64,000 nucleotides of DNA, from NCBI GenBank assembly GCA_012931725.1, contig WHSA01000443.1, positions 1 through 64,000 on the forward strand. Reading direction: 5' to 3'. This document shows, piece after piece, positions 34,725 to 44,971 of this stretch; position 1 is the stretch's first letter; every line of letters starts with the position of its first letter. Both the position numbers and the translations under genes were made by a program. Below the pieces are notes generated by a model, which saw only the letters and a program-made list of their open reading frames with translations, was not told the origin of the DNA and searched no databases. Source of the stretch: Litsea cubeba (lineage: Eukaryota > Streptophyta > Magnoliopsida > Laurales > Lauraceae).

Positions 34725-34945
34725 GTCCCCTAACTTGTCACATACAGCTTGTTAAGTCACAAGACCAAAACCAAAAACCAAAACCTGATCCCTTAACTTG
34801 CCACATACAGCCTGTTAGGTCACAAGATCAAATCAAAATTGATCCCCCAACATTCCACATACAACTTGTTGGGTCACACGGTCAAAACCAAACCCGACCC
34901 CCTAACCTGCCACATACAGCCTGTTAGGTCACAAGGTCAAAACCC
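34725..34945 (+). repeat. Four-copy repeat, 54-63 bp, upstream of the 3' LTR of A
   Basis: The units carry 'taacttgccacatacagcctgttaggtcacaag' (anchors at 34741, 34804, 34858 and 34913). They lie between the antisense gene promoter and the PPT. Confidence 0.88.
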
Positions 34946-35157
34946 AAATCCACATCCCTGATGTCATCTTCAAAACTTTGCCTCGAGATGGTATGTGATC
35001 CCTTTTACTACCATAAAATTCCCTTGGAAGCTCAAAAGGCTACAAATACCAAAAAGAAAGACTGCTTAAAGACTCTTGGTCAAGTCACAGGCTCTCCTTC
35101 ACAAATCTCTTCGAGGCACATCGACTACAAAAGTTAAGCAACTCGTCGCTGCACCTC

Positions 35158-35164
35158 GAGGGGG
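35158..35164 (+). other. Polypurine tract of element A
   Basis: GAGGGGG followed by CATT lies directly before the 3' LTR start at 35169, the place where plus-strand DNA synthesis is primed. Confidence 0.65.
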
Positions 35165-35168
35165 CATT

Positions 35169-36764
35169 TGTTGACACCAAAATGTCACTTTGCCTCTTCA
35201 AGATCCAAAGAGTTACATGAAGTCGCAACCTGCCATAAATAGGCAATGCTACTTCCAAAAAATCAAATCTTGTCAGAATCAAACAAAAACTGCAAGATCC
35301 TTCAAGACAGCCAAAAGAGGAGTACACAAGAAGTTTCGGGCCATTTCAAAATCATTTTGGCCTAACTTCGCTTCTCCGGCAGCTGAAAAGGAGCTCTCGG
35401 CGGCGAAAAGCATCGGAGACACCAAATCTTCGATCAGAGCCGATGGATGGTCTCAAAATACATCCAAAAGGCTCCACATCAAGTTCCGAGTCAAACCGAC
35501 AACATTTGACCCTACATCAACCCTTGAACAGCTAAATCAAGACTCTCGGCGGCAAGAACCACCGAGGCCATCACTCATCAGATATAGCACATGGACGGCT
35601 TCAAAATGCTTACAAAGGGCTACACATCAAATTTCAGATCATTTCGACAAACATTTGACCATACTTTGACGATGGGAAGCCAAATCAGGCGTCTCGGCGG
35701 TGAAGCTCCCTGGGACCATGGTTTCCAAGACAGAGCCTATGGATCATCTTAAAATGACTCCGATAGGTTCCCTGTCAAATTTCAAGTCAATCGGACATCG
35801 GTTGACCGCACATCAAGCCGCGACGTTTTCATCGCGATAAAAACAAGTCTACTAGTGATAGGACCCCAAACGGCTTCAAAACTCAAACAAAAGCCTATGG
35901 TTGGTCTTATTTATTGCTCAGGAGGCTTCACCTCAAATTTCAGGTCATTCCGACATCGTTTGACCCAGTTTCAGCTTCTGACGGAAAATCGGCAGCTCTG
36001 CGCGACAAAGTCTTCGGCTTTCTCAGAAAATTGAAAACTTTGCAAAATAAAATGCAAGGATTCTCATCAGGTTTTCTACAGGGAAATCAGGCTAATAAAT
36101 GATAAAAAATATCAAGGAAAAATACAGAAGAAAAAAGAATCGAAAAACAGTAAAAACGGACACAAAACGGGACAAAAAGGGGGAAAATCCCTTATAGCGA
36201 AGCCAAGCGAATCAATAGCATCCTCTGTTCTCATCTGCATGGATGATGGTGAAGTCCACATATGGCTTGCGACCATCAATCTGAACGGGTCCCCCACAAT
36301 CTCCTGAGAAGTTAGATCTTCATTTTCTTGCTTTTCATTGTAGTTTGTATTTTTTCAAAAGAGACAAAAATCACAACTCTTGTCTTTCATTATTGATAAG
36401 AATTGTAAATCGGCTATAAACGCCAAAATCGGCTATAAACGCCAAAAATTGGCTATAAACGCCAAAATCGGCTATAAATGCCAAAAAAATCACCTTTCAC
36501 GGTAAATAAAAAAAATGTCTCTTTTCTTAAATATATGTGCAATGGAAAACTTAAAAGAAGTTGATTTCTTTTTTACTTGCGAAGGTTGATCTCCGGATCA
36601 CCACTTGCAATTTCAAGTAAAATAGAAAATCTGGCACACCCACACAGAAGAAATGTTGATGCACGCCTCTACCCCCCTCCGGTTATGAAAGGGTTGGACC
36701 CAAACGGGCTCCCACGTCAGCCGACCTCGGTAGAACCGAGCGAGCAGAATGCGCTGCTCCATCA
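35169..36764 (+). repeat. 3' LTR of element A (1596 bp, internally deleted)
   Basis: It starts TGTTGACACC and ends CCATCA, followed by AACAT. It aligns with the 5' LTR throughout except for one gap: after 'aaaatccct' (36192) it jumps to 'tatagcgaagcc', losing the equivalent of 15370-16355, with the TATA box. It carries four GGCTATAAAYGCC units against three in the 5' copy. Confidence 0.9.
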
Positions 36765-36769
36765 AACAT

Positions 36770-38686
36770 CAGCAATGTCGGTTTCTGTTGCTTTATTTAA
36801 TGCTAGATGGAGCTGTTCCTTTATCTTTGGTGCTGACACCCTTGCACTACCCTGGAATTCAGATGTTTTTCTCTTTGCATATTTCAAATCAAGTGCTCTT
36901 GTTCCATTTGGTATGCCGAATATGTGCGATATGTCATATGCGGTGAATGGCACATAGGATTTTTCTAGTCTGAACTGCCTCCTCTGGCTGTTGTATATAT
37001 CAAGGATCAACATAATGTCCTTGTCATACTTCTTGCACATCTTCTCTGAGATTGTGCCATCCAACATGCACTCTATGAGGCTCCAGAAAGGGGTCTTCTT
37101 TAATTTAGCTTTATGCAATTCAGTTACCAAATTCTTTATGCTTTGAACTAGTATGACAGTTGACACCAAGTTCGATCTGAATTAGTAATGACTTGCACCC
37201 TTCCCAACCTTCTTCTTCTTATTCACTGGTTTGTTCTTTGATGATTCATCCTATACCCTCTTTCTCTTGTTTTGTTTTCTTGCTGCATAGAGTAAAAGAA
37301 GTCAGATACATATTATCTAAAATTTTGACAAGTGTATTCAAAGTCAGATAAATTGCACACAAATGCAAATCAATTGAATACAAATTAAGATAAATTGCAT
37401 ACACATAGATACATTTCATAGAAACTCAGATAAATTAAATAAAAAAACATATGACTGTTGTATACAACTGAGATAAATATACTATGAACTGGTTAAAAAC
37501 TGCAATAAACTCATATATTTGTGTTATTAACTCACAATCTTAATTAAAATCAAATAAACTTAAGTCAAAGCCAAACAGACTGAGTTAGATACTAAGATAA
37601 ATTCATTCAAATTTATAAGAACAGATAAATTCATCCCAGACACATAGATACATTATAATTTCTTGGAATTTTCATTCCAAACTTTTATGCATTTGCTGCA
37701 ATCTCAGATAAAGTCAACAAAAATCATTTTAAATTCATCCAGAACTCAGATAAATTTAGTTACATGGAGACAGAAAGACAGATAAAGTTTATATACAACT
37801 CAAATAAAGATATTAGAAACTGGTTACAAATTACAATAAACTCATATATTTGTGTTATTAAAACACAAACTCAATTAAAATCAAATAAACTTAATGCAAA
37901 GCCAAAACATACTCATAGAAATATTAAGATAAATTTAGTCAAATTCATCAAGAACAGATAAATTCACCACAGGCAGACATAAATACATTATAATTTCAAG
38001 TAATACTCTTTCCAAACTCAGTTGCATTCCAACTATGCAATCTCAGATAAAGTCATCAGAAATTGATTTAAATTCATCCAGAACTCAGATAAATTCAGTT
38101 ACATGGAGACAGAAAGACAGATAAAGTTTGTATACAACTCAGATAAAGATATTAGAAACTGGTTACAAACTTCAATAAACTCATATATTTGTGTTATTAA
38201 ACCATAAACTCAATTAAAAATAAATAAATTTAATGTAAAGTCAAAACATACTGATAGAAATATTGAGATAAATTAAGTCAAATTCATCAAGAACAGAAAA
38301 ACTCATCCCAGGCAGACATAAATACATTATAATTTCAAGTGATTTTCATTCCAAAATCAGTTGCATTCCAACTATCCAATATCAGATAAAGTCAACAGAA
38401 ACTGATTTAAATTCATCCAGAACTCAGATAGATTCAGGTACATGGAGACAGATTATATACAGTATAAGTATGAAAAATCTCTCAAACAACTCAGATAAAC
38501 TTATTTTAAATTGGTAAAGTAGCAATGATTGAGTGACATTTGGTTAAACATTTCAAAAATCTACAAAAGCATGCTTCAAAAATTACAGATAGTAGAAGGG
38601 AAAGAGAGAATTGTTTATATACCTTCATCTCCCTGTTTCTGTTGCTTCTGCTATTCTGAAAGTATGGAAGACTTCGTTCTCGCCAT
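36770..38686 (-). pseudogene. ULP1-like peptidase gene of the MULE, 5' part
   Basis: This is the N-terminal part of the gene whose catalytic half lies at 10792-14338. A first exon (38686-38623, MARTKSSILSE then TAG) ends at a GT donor. After a 1.34 kb intron the second exon starts at 37282 and keeps phase (Lys-rich, KKKKVGKG, probably a nuclear localisation signal). Two TAG/TAA stops follow. The exon then contains the typical block FWSLIECMLDGTISEKMCKKYDKDI and FGIPNGTRALDL. The last codons (TDIADV) join to ARLLC at 14338 once element A and one AACAT are removed. The intron is filled with TCAGATAA words and a large tandem repeat. Confidence 0.8.
37440..38460. repeat. About 335-bp tandem repeat, near three copies, in the peptidase intron
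   Basis: The anchor 'caataaactcatatatttg' recurs at 37503, 37834 and 38173 (periods 331 and 339). Each unit contains several CAGATAAA words, 'tacatggagacag' and 'tttcaagt.at'. It is the largest of the CAGATAA-rich regions of this MULE. Confidence 0.88.
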
Positions 38687-39295
38687 TTCCTGATTAGGTT
38701 TTTGTATTTAGAAAAGGAATGGGAGATAACGAGGCAAAAACATTCCAAATATCGATCAACACAAAAATAGGGTTTCGAAATGGTGATGATTTAAAAATGA
38801 TGAAATACTCAACTTACAATGGAAATCAGTAGTTTGAAGTATCGTTTATGCGTTTGGAAACACGTATGCAGTGAACTAATCAGCGCCTGCAACTAGGGTT
38901 TGGATGTCTTCTTCTTCTTTGTAGTTCTTCTTTTCGAAATGGAAGATATCGTCGCTGCAGAGTCTAACTTCCAAAGAAACAGTTAATCTATGAAAACGTT
39001 TCAAAAATCTGACCTAACCACCTCTTCTTTGCTGCATGCAATTTCAGAGCGAAAAAGGTGCCTTTATCTTCGGAGGTCCCTTTCTTGTTTGGGAAGAAGA
39101 TTCCAAATGTTTGTGATTTATGCTTTTGAAATGTCTTATTCGCTGGCGTTATATGAGCAAGGCGACAATAAAGGAAGGGGCAAATTGGACATTTCAGGTA
39201 TAAATTAGTGTGAGAGGGACATTTGGCTGCATGACTTTTTTTGTGTGTACTATTTGCAACAAAGTTATCCTATGAGGGACCTCCGGCCAAAGCCG

Positions 39296-39331
39296 CCCCC
39301 CCCCCCCCCAAAAAAAAAAAAAAAAAAAAAA
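39296..39331. repeat. C14-A22 homopolymer at the MULE right end
   Basis: Fourteen C are followed by twenty-two A, right at the junction of the right terminus with flanking DNA. Copy number here may be a sequencing or assembly estimate. Confidence 0.7.
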
Positions 39332-39507
39332 GGCATTATCAGCTTTTAGCTGCCATTTTACCGATTGCAATGATTTTGAGAGATTTATTGCAATCACATA
39401 TATGGGAACATCCTTATAGTCACGAGAGTTTGCATCCACTAAATGGACTGAACCGCCATACTTCAAAAGGTTAGGAGCATGAGATTAACTCCATTTTTTA
39501 TATCTAA

Positions 39508-39771
39508 GGCCATGTTTAGTATCTCTACTCTTTTTCTGACAGGCCCAGTAAAAGTAGAGCCATAAAAAAAAGAGCCATACAAAGAAGAGGCCAAAGCTCT
39601 ATTTTTTAGCTGCCCACTTTTTGAGCATTTGGATTTTAGAGGATTTGCCTCTAAATATCTAAAACGGATAGAGACCAGAATGTTGTACCAAACGCTCTTA
39701 TTTTCATAACTTTTGTCCGCTTTAGACATTTAGACAAGTAGAGGCTGGAAATAGAGGTGCCAAACATGGGC
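39508..39771. mobile_element. Tourist-like MITE (PIF/Harbinger type), 264 bp
   Basis: The termini are GGCCATGTTTAGTA and, reversed, GCCCATGTTTGGCA, flanked by TAA on both sides (39505-39507 and 39772-39774). The 3-bp TAA duplication fits PIF/Harbinger MITEs. It is non-coding. Confidence 0.75.
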
Positions 39772-39774
39772 TAA

Positions 39775-40380
39775 GTCCATCTTGAATGGACTTTTCCATC
39801 CCTCTTATATCTCGTAATCCATTTTTAGTCATTAGAGGTAAGCGGATCTGATTCCTTAAATTGCGTTTCCCATTCTTATTTCCTTAGTTGTTTTAAATTA
39901 GTTTTCTGATTTTTTATTGTGGTTGCATTATTCTTTTTAGATTAGGATTTCTAGAGTAGGATTTTTAGATTAAGAGTTTTAATTGGGGTGTAACTGTGTA
40001 CTTGATTTTAATTTTTAGAGATTCAATTTGATGTATAGAATCTGTTTAGGCTAAGTTTAAAGTCTAATTAGGATAGTTCAAGCGCGGCATTGAGTTCCAT
40101 CCCTTTGAATCGACTTCGAACTCACCGAGATTATTATATTGAAGACAACCCTATACTTGGGTTCGATCAAGTTTCTGGGGTAGTTGCCAAAGTATTGACA
40201 ACAACTTTCTAACTTTTCTCTTTACTTTAATTACTTTAATTATGGGTGTGGTTTCTAGTTTTAGCATTAGCTTGCGACCCAGTGGAGAACTCAGTGAAAA
40301 ATGTCCATGACTTTACATGTTCCAAGACAACAATAACATCCCATGATGTTTAGCTTTCCTAGATGACCTTTGGATTCCTT
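39775..40380. other. Non-repetitive stretch, no gene recognised
   Basis: About 600 bp of AT-rich DNA between two MITEs. No ORF of note, RNA gene or clear motif. It may be old host intergenic DNA. Confidence 0.5.
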
Positions 40381-40672
40381 GGGCCGGTTTAGCAATTTAC
40401 TAGGTTAATAAAAGTAATGTAAAGCCGACAAGAGGTCACATCAAAAGTACACTTTTTCAAAATTCCCTCATTCTTTTTAAAAAAATAAGTAGAAAAGCTA
40501 CTTCCTTTCTCCACTAAAAGATAAGAAAATACTTACTTTTTACACCAAAAGTAAAAAGATTCCCTACCAATTCAGTAAACACAAAATACCATCATAACTC
40601 CCTTATATTTTATTCTATCTTGATTTGATGTTTTACATTACTTTTACTTTAATAATAAATTACCAAACGGCC
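40381..40672. mobile_element. MITE-like element with long inverted ends, about 290 bp
   Basis: The left end GGCCGGTTTAGCAATTTACTA...AAAAGTAATGTAAA and the reversed right end GGCCGTTTGGTAATTTATTA...AAAAGTAATGTAAA pair over about 40 bp. Superfamily is not decided, because the flanks give no clean target duplication. Confidence 0.65.
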
Positions 40673-41112
40673 ATAGATGTTCTTGAAGTTCGTAATCGAA
40701 CATTAAATGTATAGTTCCAATATAGAGATGAAATGAATAATAGAGGAGAAAGAAGAGAAGAAGATAGAATGAGAGGACTCGAGTCAAGTCATCACAGGGG
40801 CAATTTGGTCCAGATTAATATACATTTCCTCTATGGTTAGTTTTGCAATTTTTGCGCACTCACATGTGTAAGACTGATTATTTTCATAAACTTCTGTCTG
40901 TTAAATAAACATACAGCTATTGGAGCCATATCATACAATCACTTCATAAAAGAACACCCAGTTCTCTTTAGCAAGAAAGTTCTCTTTACTTTCCATAAAA
41001 AAAATGAAGCACCTAGTTCCCAAGAATGGATTTGTCTTACTCTCATTTTGGCATTCGAAAAGGTTAGTCTAGGTACTTATTTTAATCCTTTAGTTTAATT
41101 AATTATGTCCAT
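40673..41112. other. Flank left of element B, no gene recognised
   Basis: About 440 bp of AT-rich DNA ending in TCCAT (41108-41112), the left copy of the target duplication of element B. Nothing recognisable inside. Confidence 0.5.
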
Positions 41113-41999
41113 TGTAGGTGCAGAAAATAATGACCCACAATAATGGAGGTGCCTTAGAGGACTTATCCGAGTTGATGAAGATTAGGTACCGTCCGAAAGC
41201 CTGAAAGAGAAGAACAAACGGTCAGAGGACCCTGGCCTGGGCGGCGCAAGGCTCTCCGATGCCAAAGTCAGTGAGCGAACTGGAACAATGGAAGGAGAGG
41301 AAGAAGAGAGACAGAGTAACAGCTCTGTGGGTTGTATTGTGCGTACCTTGCTGGTGGTATGAGGCTCTATTTATAGAGGTTTGGGTCGTATCTTTAGAGG
41401 ATATCTTGGTGTGGGTCCCATGATTCGACTGGAAGTCATGATCAGCCCACAAAGTAATAAATGCGGTCCAATCCAGCCCACTCTGCATTTAATGCTAGTC
41501 GGATCAGCCCGCATTGCATTAAATGCGCGTCTTGTTGGGCCAGATTGTGTTGGGTTCCTTTGACGGTTGGGGTACCATCGGATCTGCCCTCGGGCCTTGC
41601 CCTGATGTGGCCTCAGCTGCTGGATGCCGCCATGTCAGTGATCTGGCGAAGATTATGGACGGCTGGATGTCGCATCTGTCTCACTAGCTCGTGCCCCTAT
41701 TCCTCCACGTGCCTGATGACGTGGGGGATGAGGGGTGCGAGTGGAGGTTCTTTCGTGCTTCGGCTTTCGTCCCGGCTCCTTCAGCCGAGGTGGAGCTCTT
41801 AGCCGAGATGAGCACATGGGGCAGCCGAGCTCGGCGCTAGCGGCCCGGAGCTGCCTGACTTCGGCTGAGGCCTCTGTCCTGGTAGCCGGGGTGAGTTTGG
41901 TGCCACGTGGATGGCACGCGGATGGCGCGTGAGAGTGCTTAGTCTCATCTGATGGCTGTGATTAGCGTAACCCTGGAGTCCTGGAAATCTCCCCACACA
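41113..41999 (-). repeat. 3' LTR of element B
   Basis: It reads TGTAGGTG...CCCCACACA on +. It contains CTATTTATAG (TATA on -) at 41367-41376. Nearly identical to 54053-54940. Confidence 0.93.
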
Positions 42000-42012
42000 A
42001 TTGCCCCCTAGC
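42000..42012 (-). other. Polypurine tract of element B
   Basis: On - the sequence is CTAGGGGGCAAT directly before the LTR start TGTGTGGGG. Confidence 0.7.
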
Positions 42013-42270
42013 TTTTGACCTCTTAAGCGTCCTAGCCTTTAGTGGTCGAAAGCTAGAAAAACTCGTCTGGGGATGCGGCGATCATTGCCTGGTGTCGTTT
42101 CAACTTTTCTGAAGCAATAAATGCTCTGCCCAATCTGTCCTGGGAAGCGAGTCAACGGCTACACGCGTAGCCTCTTCACTGATCGCGCTGTCTTATTGAT
42201 GGAACGGGCGCGGATCGCGAAATCCGTCCTTTCAAATTTCGAAAGTAGCGCGCGCCGAGGGTTCCCTTTC

Positions 42271-42280
42271 CATAAATAGG
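42271..42280 (+). promoter_or_regulatory. TATA box of the antisense gene of element B
   Basis: CATAAATAGG lies about 235 bp upstream of the ATG at 42507, outside the LTR, followed by a pyrimidine-rich leader. This suggests the antisense gene has its own promoter. Confidence 0.55.
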
Positions 42281-42506
42281 GTCGTCTTCTTCCTTTCTTG
42301 TTTCTGATTTCTTTCCGCTTTCGCCTTCATCTCTGATTTCTGCTCTGCTGCTCGAGATCTCTCTAGCGAGGACGACCGTAAGAAGTGCCCGGATCTGTTC
42401 TTGAGTTGCCCCTTTGTCTCTGTAAGTTGCTTCGTGCCTCTGTCTAGTTCTTTCTTAGGGTTTCGCGACTTCTAGGGTTTTAACTTTGCTGTCACCCTTC
42501 TTAGAC

Positions 42507-44971
42507 ATGGCCACCCCTAGGTTCGATTTAGATACTGAAGAGGGCATAGCCAGATTTAGGGCCGCTTTCAATATTCCGGAGGGAGTCCTCCTCAAGCCGG
42601 CGGACTCCGTCGACTATGCCACGATGCGCTGGTCCTGCGGCTGGATGCCGTTCCCTCTGATCTCCGTGATCGAGGGCGGGGTCAGATTTCCTCTGCACCC
42701 CTTGCTTAGGGCCTGTCTTAGTACCTGGTCCATTACCCCATGCCAGCTGATGCCCAATGGCTATAAGGTCATCATGGGCACGGCGAAGCTGAATGAGATT
42801 TTGGGGACCGACCTAGGCGTCCACGATATCGAGGATACCTACAATATCTGCAAGGCTGGGGAAGGGAAATACTATCTCCGGGTGAAGCCGCAGCGAAGAG
42901 GCTTCGTCCTGGCCTTGGAAGATTCGAGTAAGAATGCCGAAGAAGCTTTCTTCTGCGTGTCGGGGGACTGGGAGTTCGGCGCTGGCGAGAGCAGGAGGCT
43001 GATGGTCCCACGTCGCCCCGGGACTGTCCCAAGTAAACACCGCTTCTTTTCTCTTACCTGCTTTGCTTGATTTTGATGATGCCGAGCTGACACTCTTATT
43101 GTCTGTTATGTAGAGGCAGGTGCGAGGCGACGCCGAGCTGCGAGTGAAGGCTGGAGGAGGAACGTTGAGGACGTCAATAAGGTAGAGAGATACAAGGGGC
43201 ACGAGACCAGGTCGGCTTGGAAGCTGCTCGGGTATACGCCGAGGTACCGTGGTCACTACCTGAGGACCGGAGTAACCGAGGTGGACGAGGCGCACCCTGA
43301 TCGTCCAACCGTATCCGTTGCCGTGCCTGCCGGGATCCCTTTGACCGATCCTGCTGCGAGCCGAGCTGCGTCTGGTGCCGAGGCGTCCACTTCTAGTTCG
43401 GAGCCACCGAACCTGACGCAGATAGTGGACGCTTATTCTTCCGATCGGGAAGAAGACATGGAGGGAAGTTCAAGGGAGCCAGTTGTTAAGGACCTGGCGG
43501 CCAAGTTCAGGCAGAGGTCATCATATTCTGGGGCGCCATCATCTGCCAGTACCCGCGCAGCTTCGGGCTCGGGGGGTGCTGGCGCTTCTTCTGCTCCTGC
43601 CCCCGCTCCGAGCGGGGGAGTTCGGCGACGCTCGCCGGATCGCTCGAAGGAGGGGTCCCCGCCCAGGAAGAAGTCCAAGGCGGGGGAGAAGGACTCGGGG
43701 GCTGAACAGCCTCCGAAGGGCAAAACCCCTGCGCGGGCCCCCGGAGTCAAGGCTCCAACTGAAAAGAGTGCGCCGGCCAGCAAGCCGACCGGTGGGGCGC
43801 CCGCGAGCTCGCCATCTCGGTGGGGCAAGGGTCTGGATCGGCTTCCGGACCTCGAACTGCCCCAGCGCCACGGAGACCGAGGATGGAGACGCAACCCGGT
43901 AAGCCTCTGAACGTCGAGGACCGGTTGATGGGGAACGCCGACGTCATCAGAGCTCTCGCCAAGGTCTGCGCTCTGCCGCGAGACATGGAGACGCACGAGA
44001 GGTTCGACAACGAGAGCCTGATGGTCTCAGCGATCCAGGCTAACCTTCTGGTAAATGTTTTCAGCGCTCTTCTTCAAGTAATTTAGCTCGACTGCCCTGG
44101 TTTGACCCACTTTTTCCATTTGCAGAACGTGCAGAGGCTCCTGACCGTGGTGGGAAGGAGTGACAGGAACGCTGCTAGGGTCACTCAGCTGGAGTCCGAG
44201 AGGGAGAAGCTGAAGAAGGAGCTAGAGGAGCTACGGAAGGGAATGGAGGGGCTGAAGAAGGCCAGCGCTGAAGAGTCTGCTCGGCTGGCGTCGGCTCTGG
44301 CTGACGTTGCCGCACTCACGTCGAGAGCCAATCATTTGAAAGGCGAGGTCTGGGCAAGGAACAAGAGGACTGCCGAGCTAGAGTCGGAGCTGGCCAGATC
44401 GAAGTCTGAATCGGCAGCCGAGGTGACGAGGTTGCGCGGGGAGGTGCTGGCCGGGCGCGCTGAAAGAGAGAAGCTGAAGATGGCGAACGCCGAGCTGGAA
44501 AAGGAGAAGGCCTCCCTTCTGTCCGAGGCCCAATCCGCCTTCCAAGAGGGGGTGGACCATGCCACGGAGCTGTATGAGAAGCAGGTGGAGGAGATCACCT
44601 CCATTCTATTCGAGGAAGGATGCCTGGCCGCACTGAGACGTGCGGGGGTCCCTGAAGACCACCCTGTCTATCGGGACCTGCCGAAGTACTCGGACCCGGC
44701 TCCTGAGCCGAGCTCCGCTCCTGCAGCTGAAAGTGCCCCGGTCGAAGATCCTGCAGTCGTTCCTACTCCAGACGACGCTCCAGTTGCCCTGGCCCCGAGC
44801 GATGCTTCGGCCGCGCCTCAAGGTGAAGCCTCTTCTGCCCCCGCTTCGGGTGAGGTACCGGTTGAAGCCCCTTCTGCCGGCGATGCCCCAAGCAAGGTCA
44901 CGGTCGCGGCCGATGCTGCTGGTCCAGCGGATACGGTGATCGACCCGGTGGAGTCGCCGAAGCCACAGTAG
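42507..44971 (+). CDS. Antisense cargo gene of element B ('putative gypsy-type transposon' family protein with coiled coil)
   Basis: This lies between pol and the 3' LTR, opposite to pol. Exon 1 (42507-43032) encodes the family block FNIPEGVLLKPADSVDY, VRFPLHPLLRACLSTW, CQLMPNGYKVIMG, which I recognise as the PF04195-type domain of plant gypsy elements. GTAAAC to TATGTAG is removed, and exon 2 from about 43114 stays in frame (KAGARRRRAASEGW, then a Pro/Ser/Lys-rich stretch). A frameshift near 43890 leads to METQPGKPLNVEDRLMGN, then an intron (44051-44125), then a long coiled coil (LESEREKLKKELEELRKG) and a Pro/Ala tail to TAG at 44971. It may be nearly functional apart from that shift, or the shift may be a splice not seen. 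Its biochemical role is unknown. Confidence 0.75.
44051..44125 (+). other. Intron in the antisense gene of element B
   Basis: 75 bp, GTAAATGTTTTC to CCATTTGCAG; its removal joins QANLL to NVQRLLTVV. On the opposite strand it belongs to no pol frame, so it is not a retroposed copy. Confidence 0.75.

Larger units (their letters stand above)
14344..36764 (+). mobile_element. Element A: 22.4 kb Tat-lineage Ty3/Gypsy retrotransposon
   Basis: It is bounded by LTRs starting TGTTGACACC and ending CCATCA, with a perfect 5-bp duplication AACAT (14339-14343 and 36765-36769). It inserted into an exon of the MULE peptidase gene. Order: 5' LTR, PBS, repeat-rich leader, gag, protease, G-patch segment, RT, two RNase H domains, integrase, tandem repeats, an antisense plant-mobile-domain gene, a second repeat block, PPT and 3' LTR. 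A second, archaeal-type RNase H and an antisense gene after pol point to the Tat group (Ogre/Retand relatives). Every ORF has stops or frameshifts. LTRs differ at about 15 of the first 425 sites (hand count, about 3.5%). Confidence 0.92.
3262..39297 (+). mobile_element. Coding MULE (mudrA-like transposase + ULP1-like peptidase), split by two retroelements
   Basis: The left terminus GGCAAAATTAGCGAAAGGTCC (3262) and reversed right terminus GGCGGCTTTGGCCGGAGGTCC (ending 39297) match at 13 of 21 positions. Subterminal regions match those of the 2.8 kb copy. Removing the solo LTR (6323-9592) and retrotransposon A (14344-36764) leaves about 10.3 kb, with transposase on + at the left and a convergent peptidase gene on - at the right. 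This layout resembles the plant MULEs known to carry ULP1-like genes (Kaonashi type); that assignment is from memory. A homopolymer C/A run after the right end hides any 9-bp target duplication. Both genes carry many stops, so this copy is dead. Confidence 0.75.

Noticed and set aside
43433..44010. Long open frames on - through the antisense gene of element B
   Set aside because: GC-rich, low-complexity reverse frames of the Pro/Ser/Lys-rich coding exon on +; no motif of their own.
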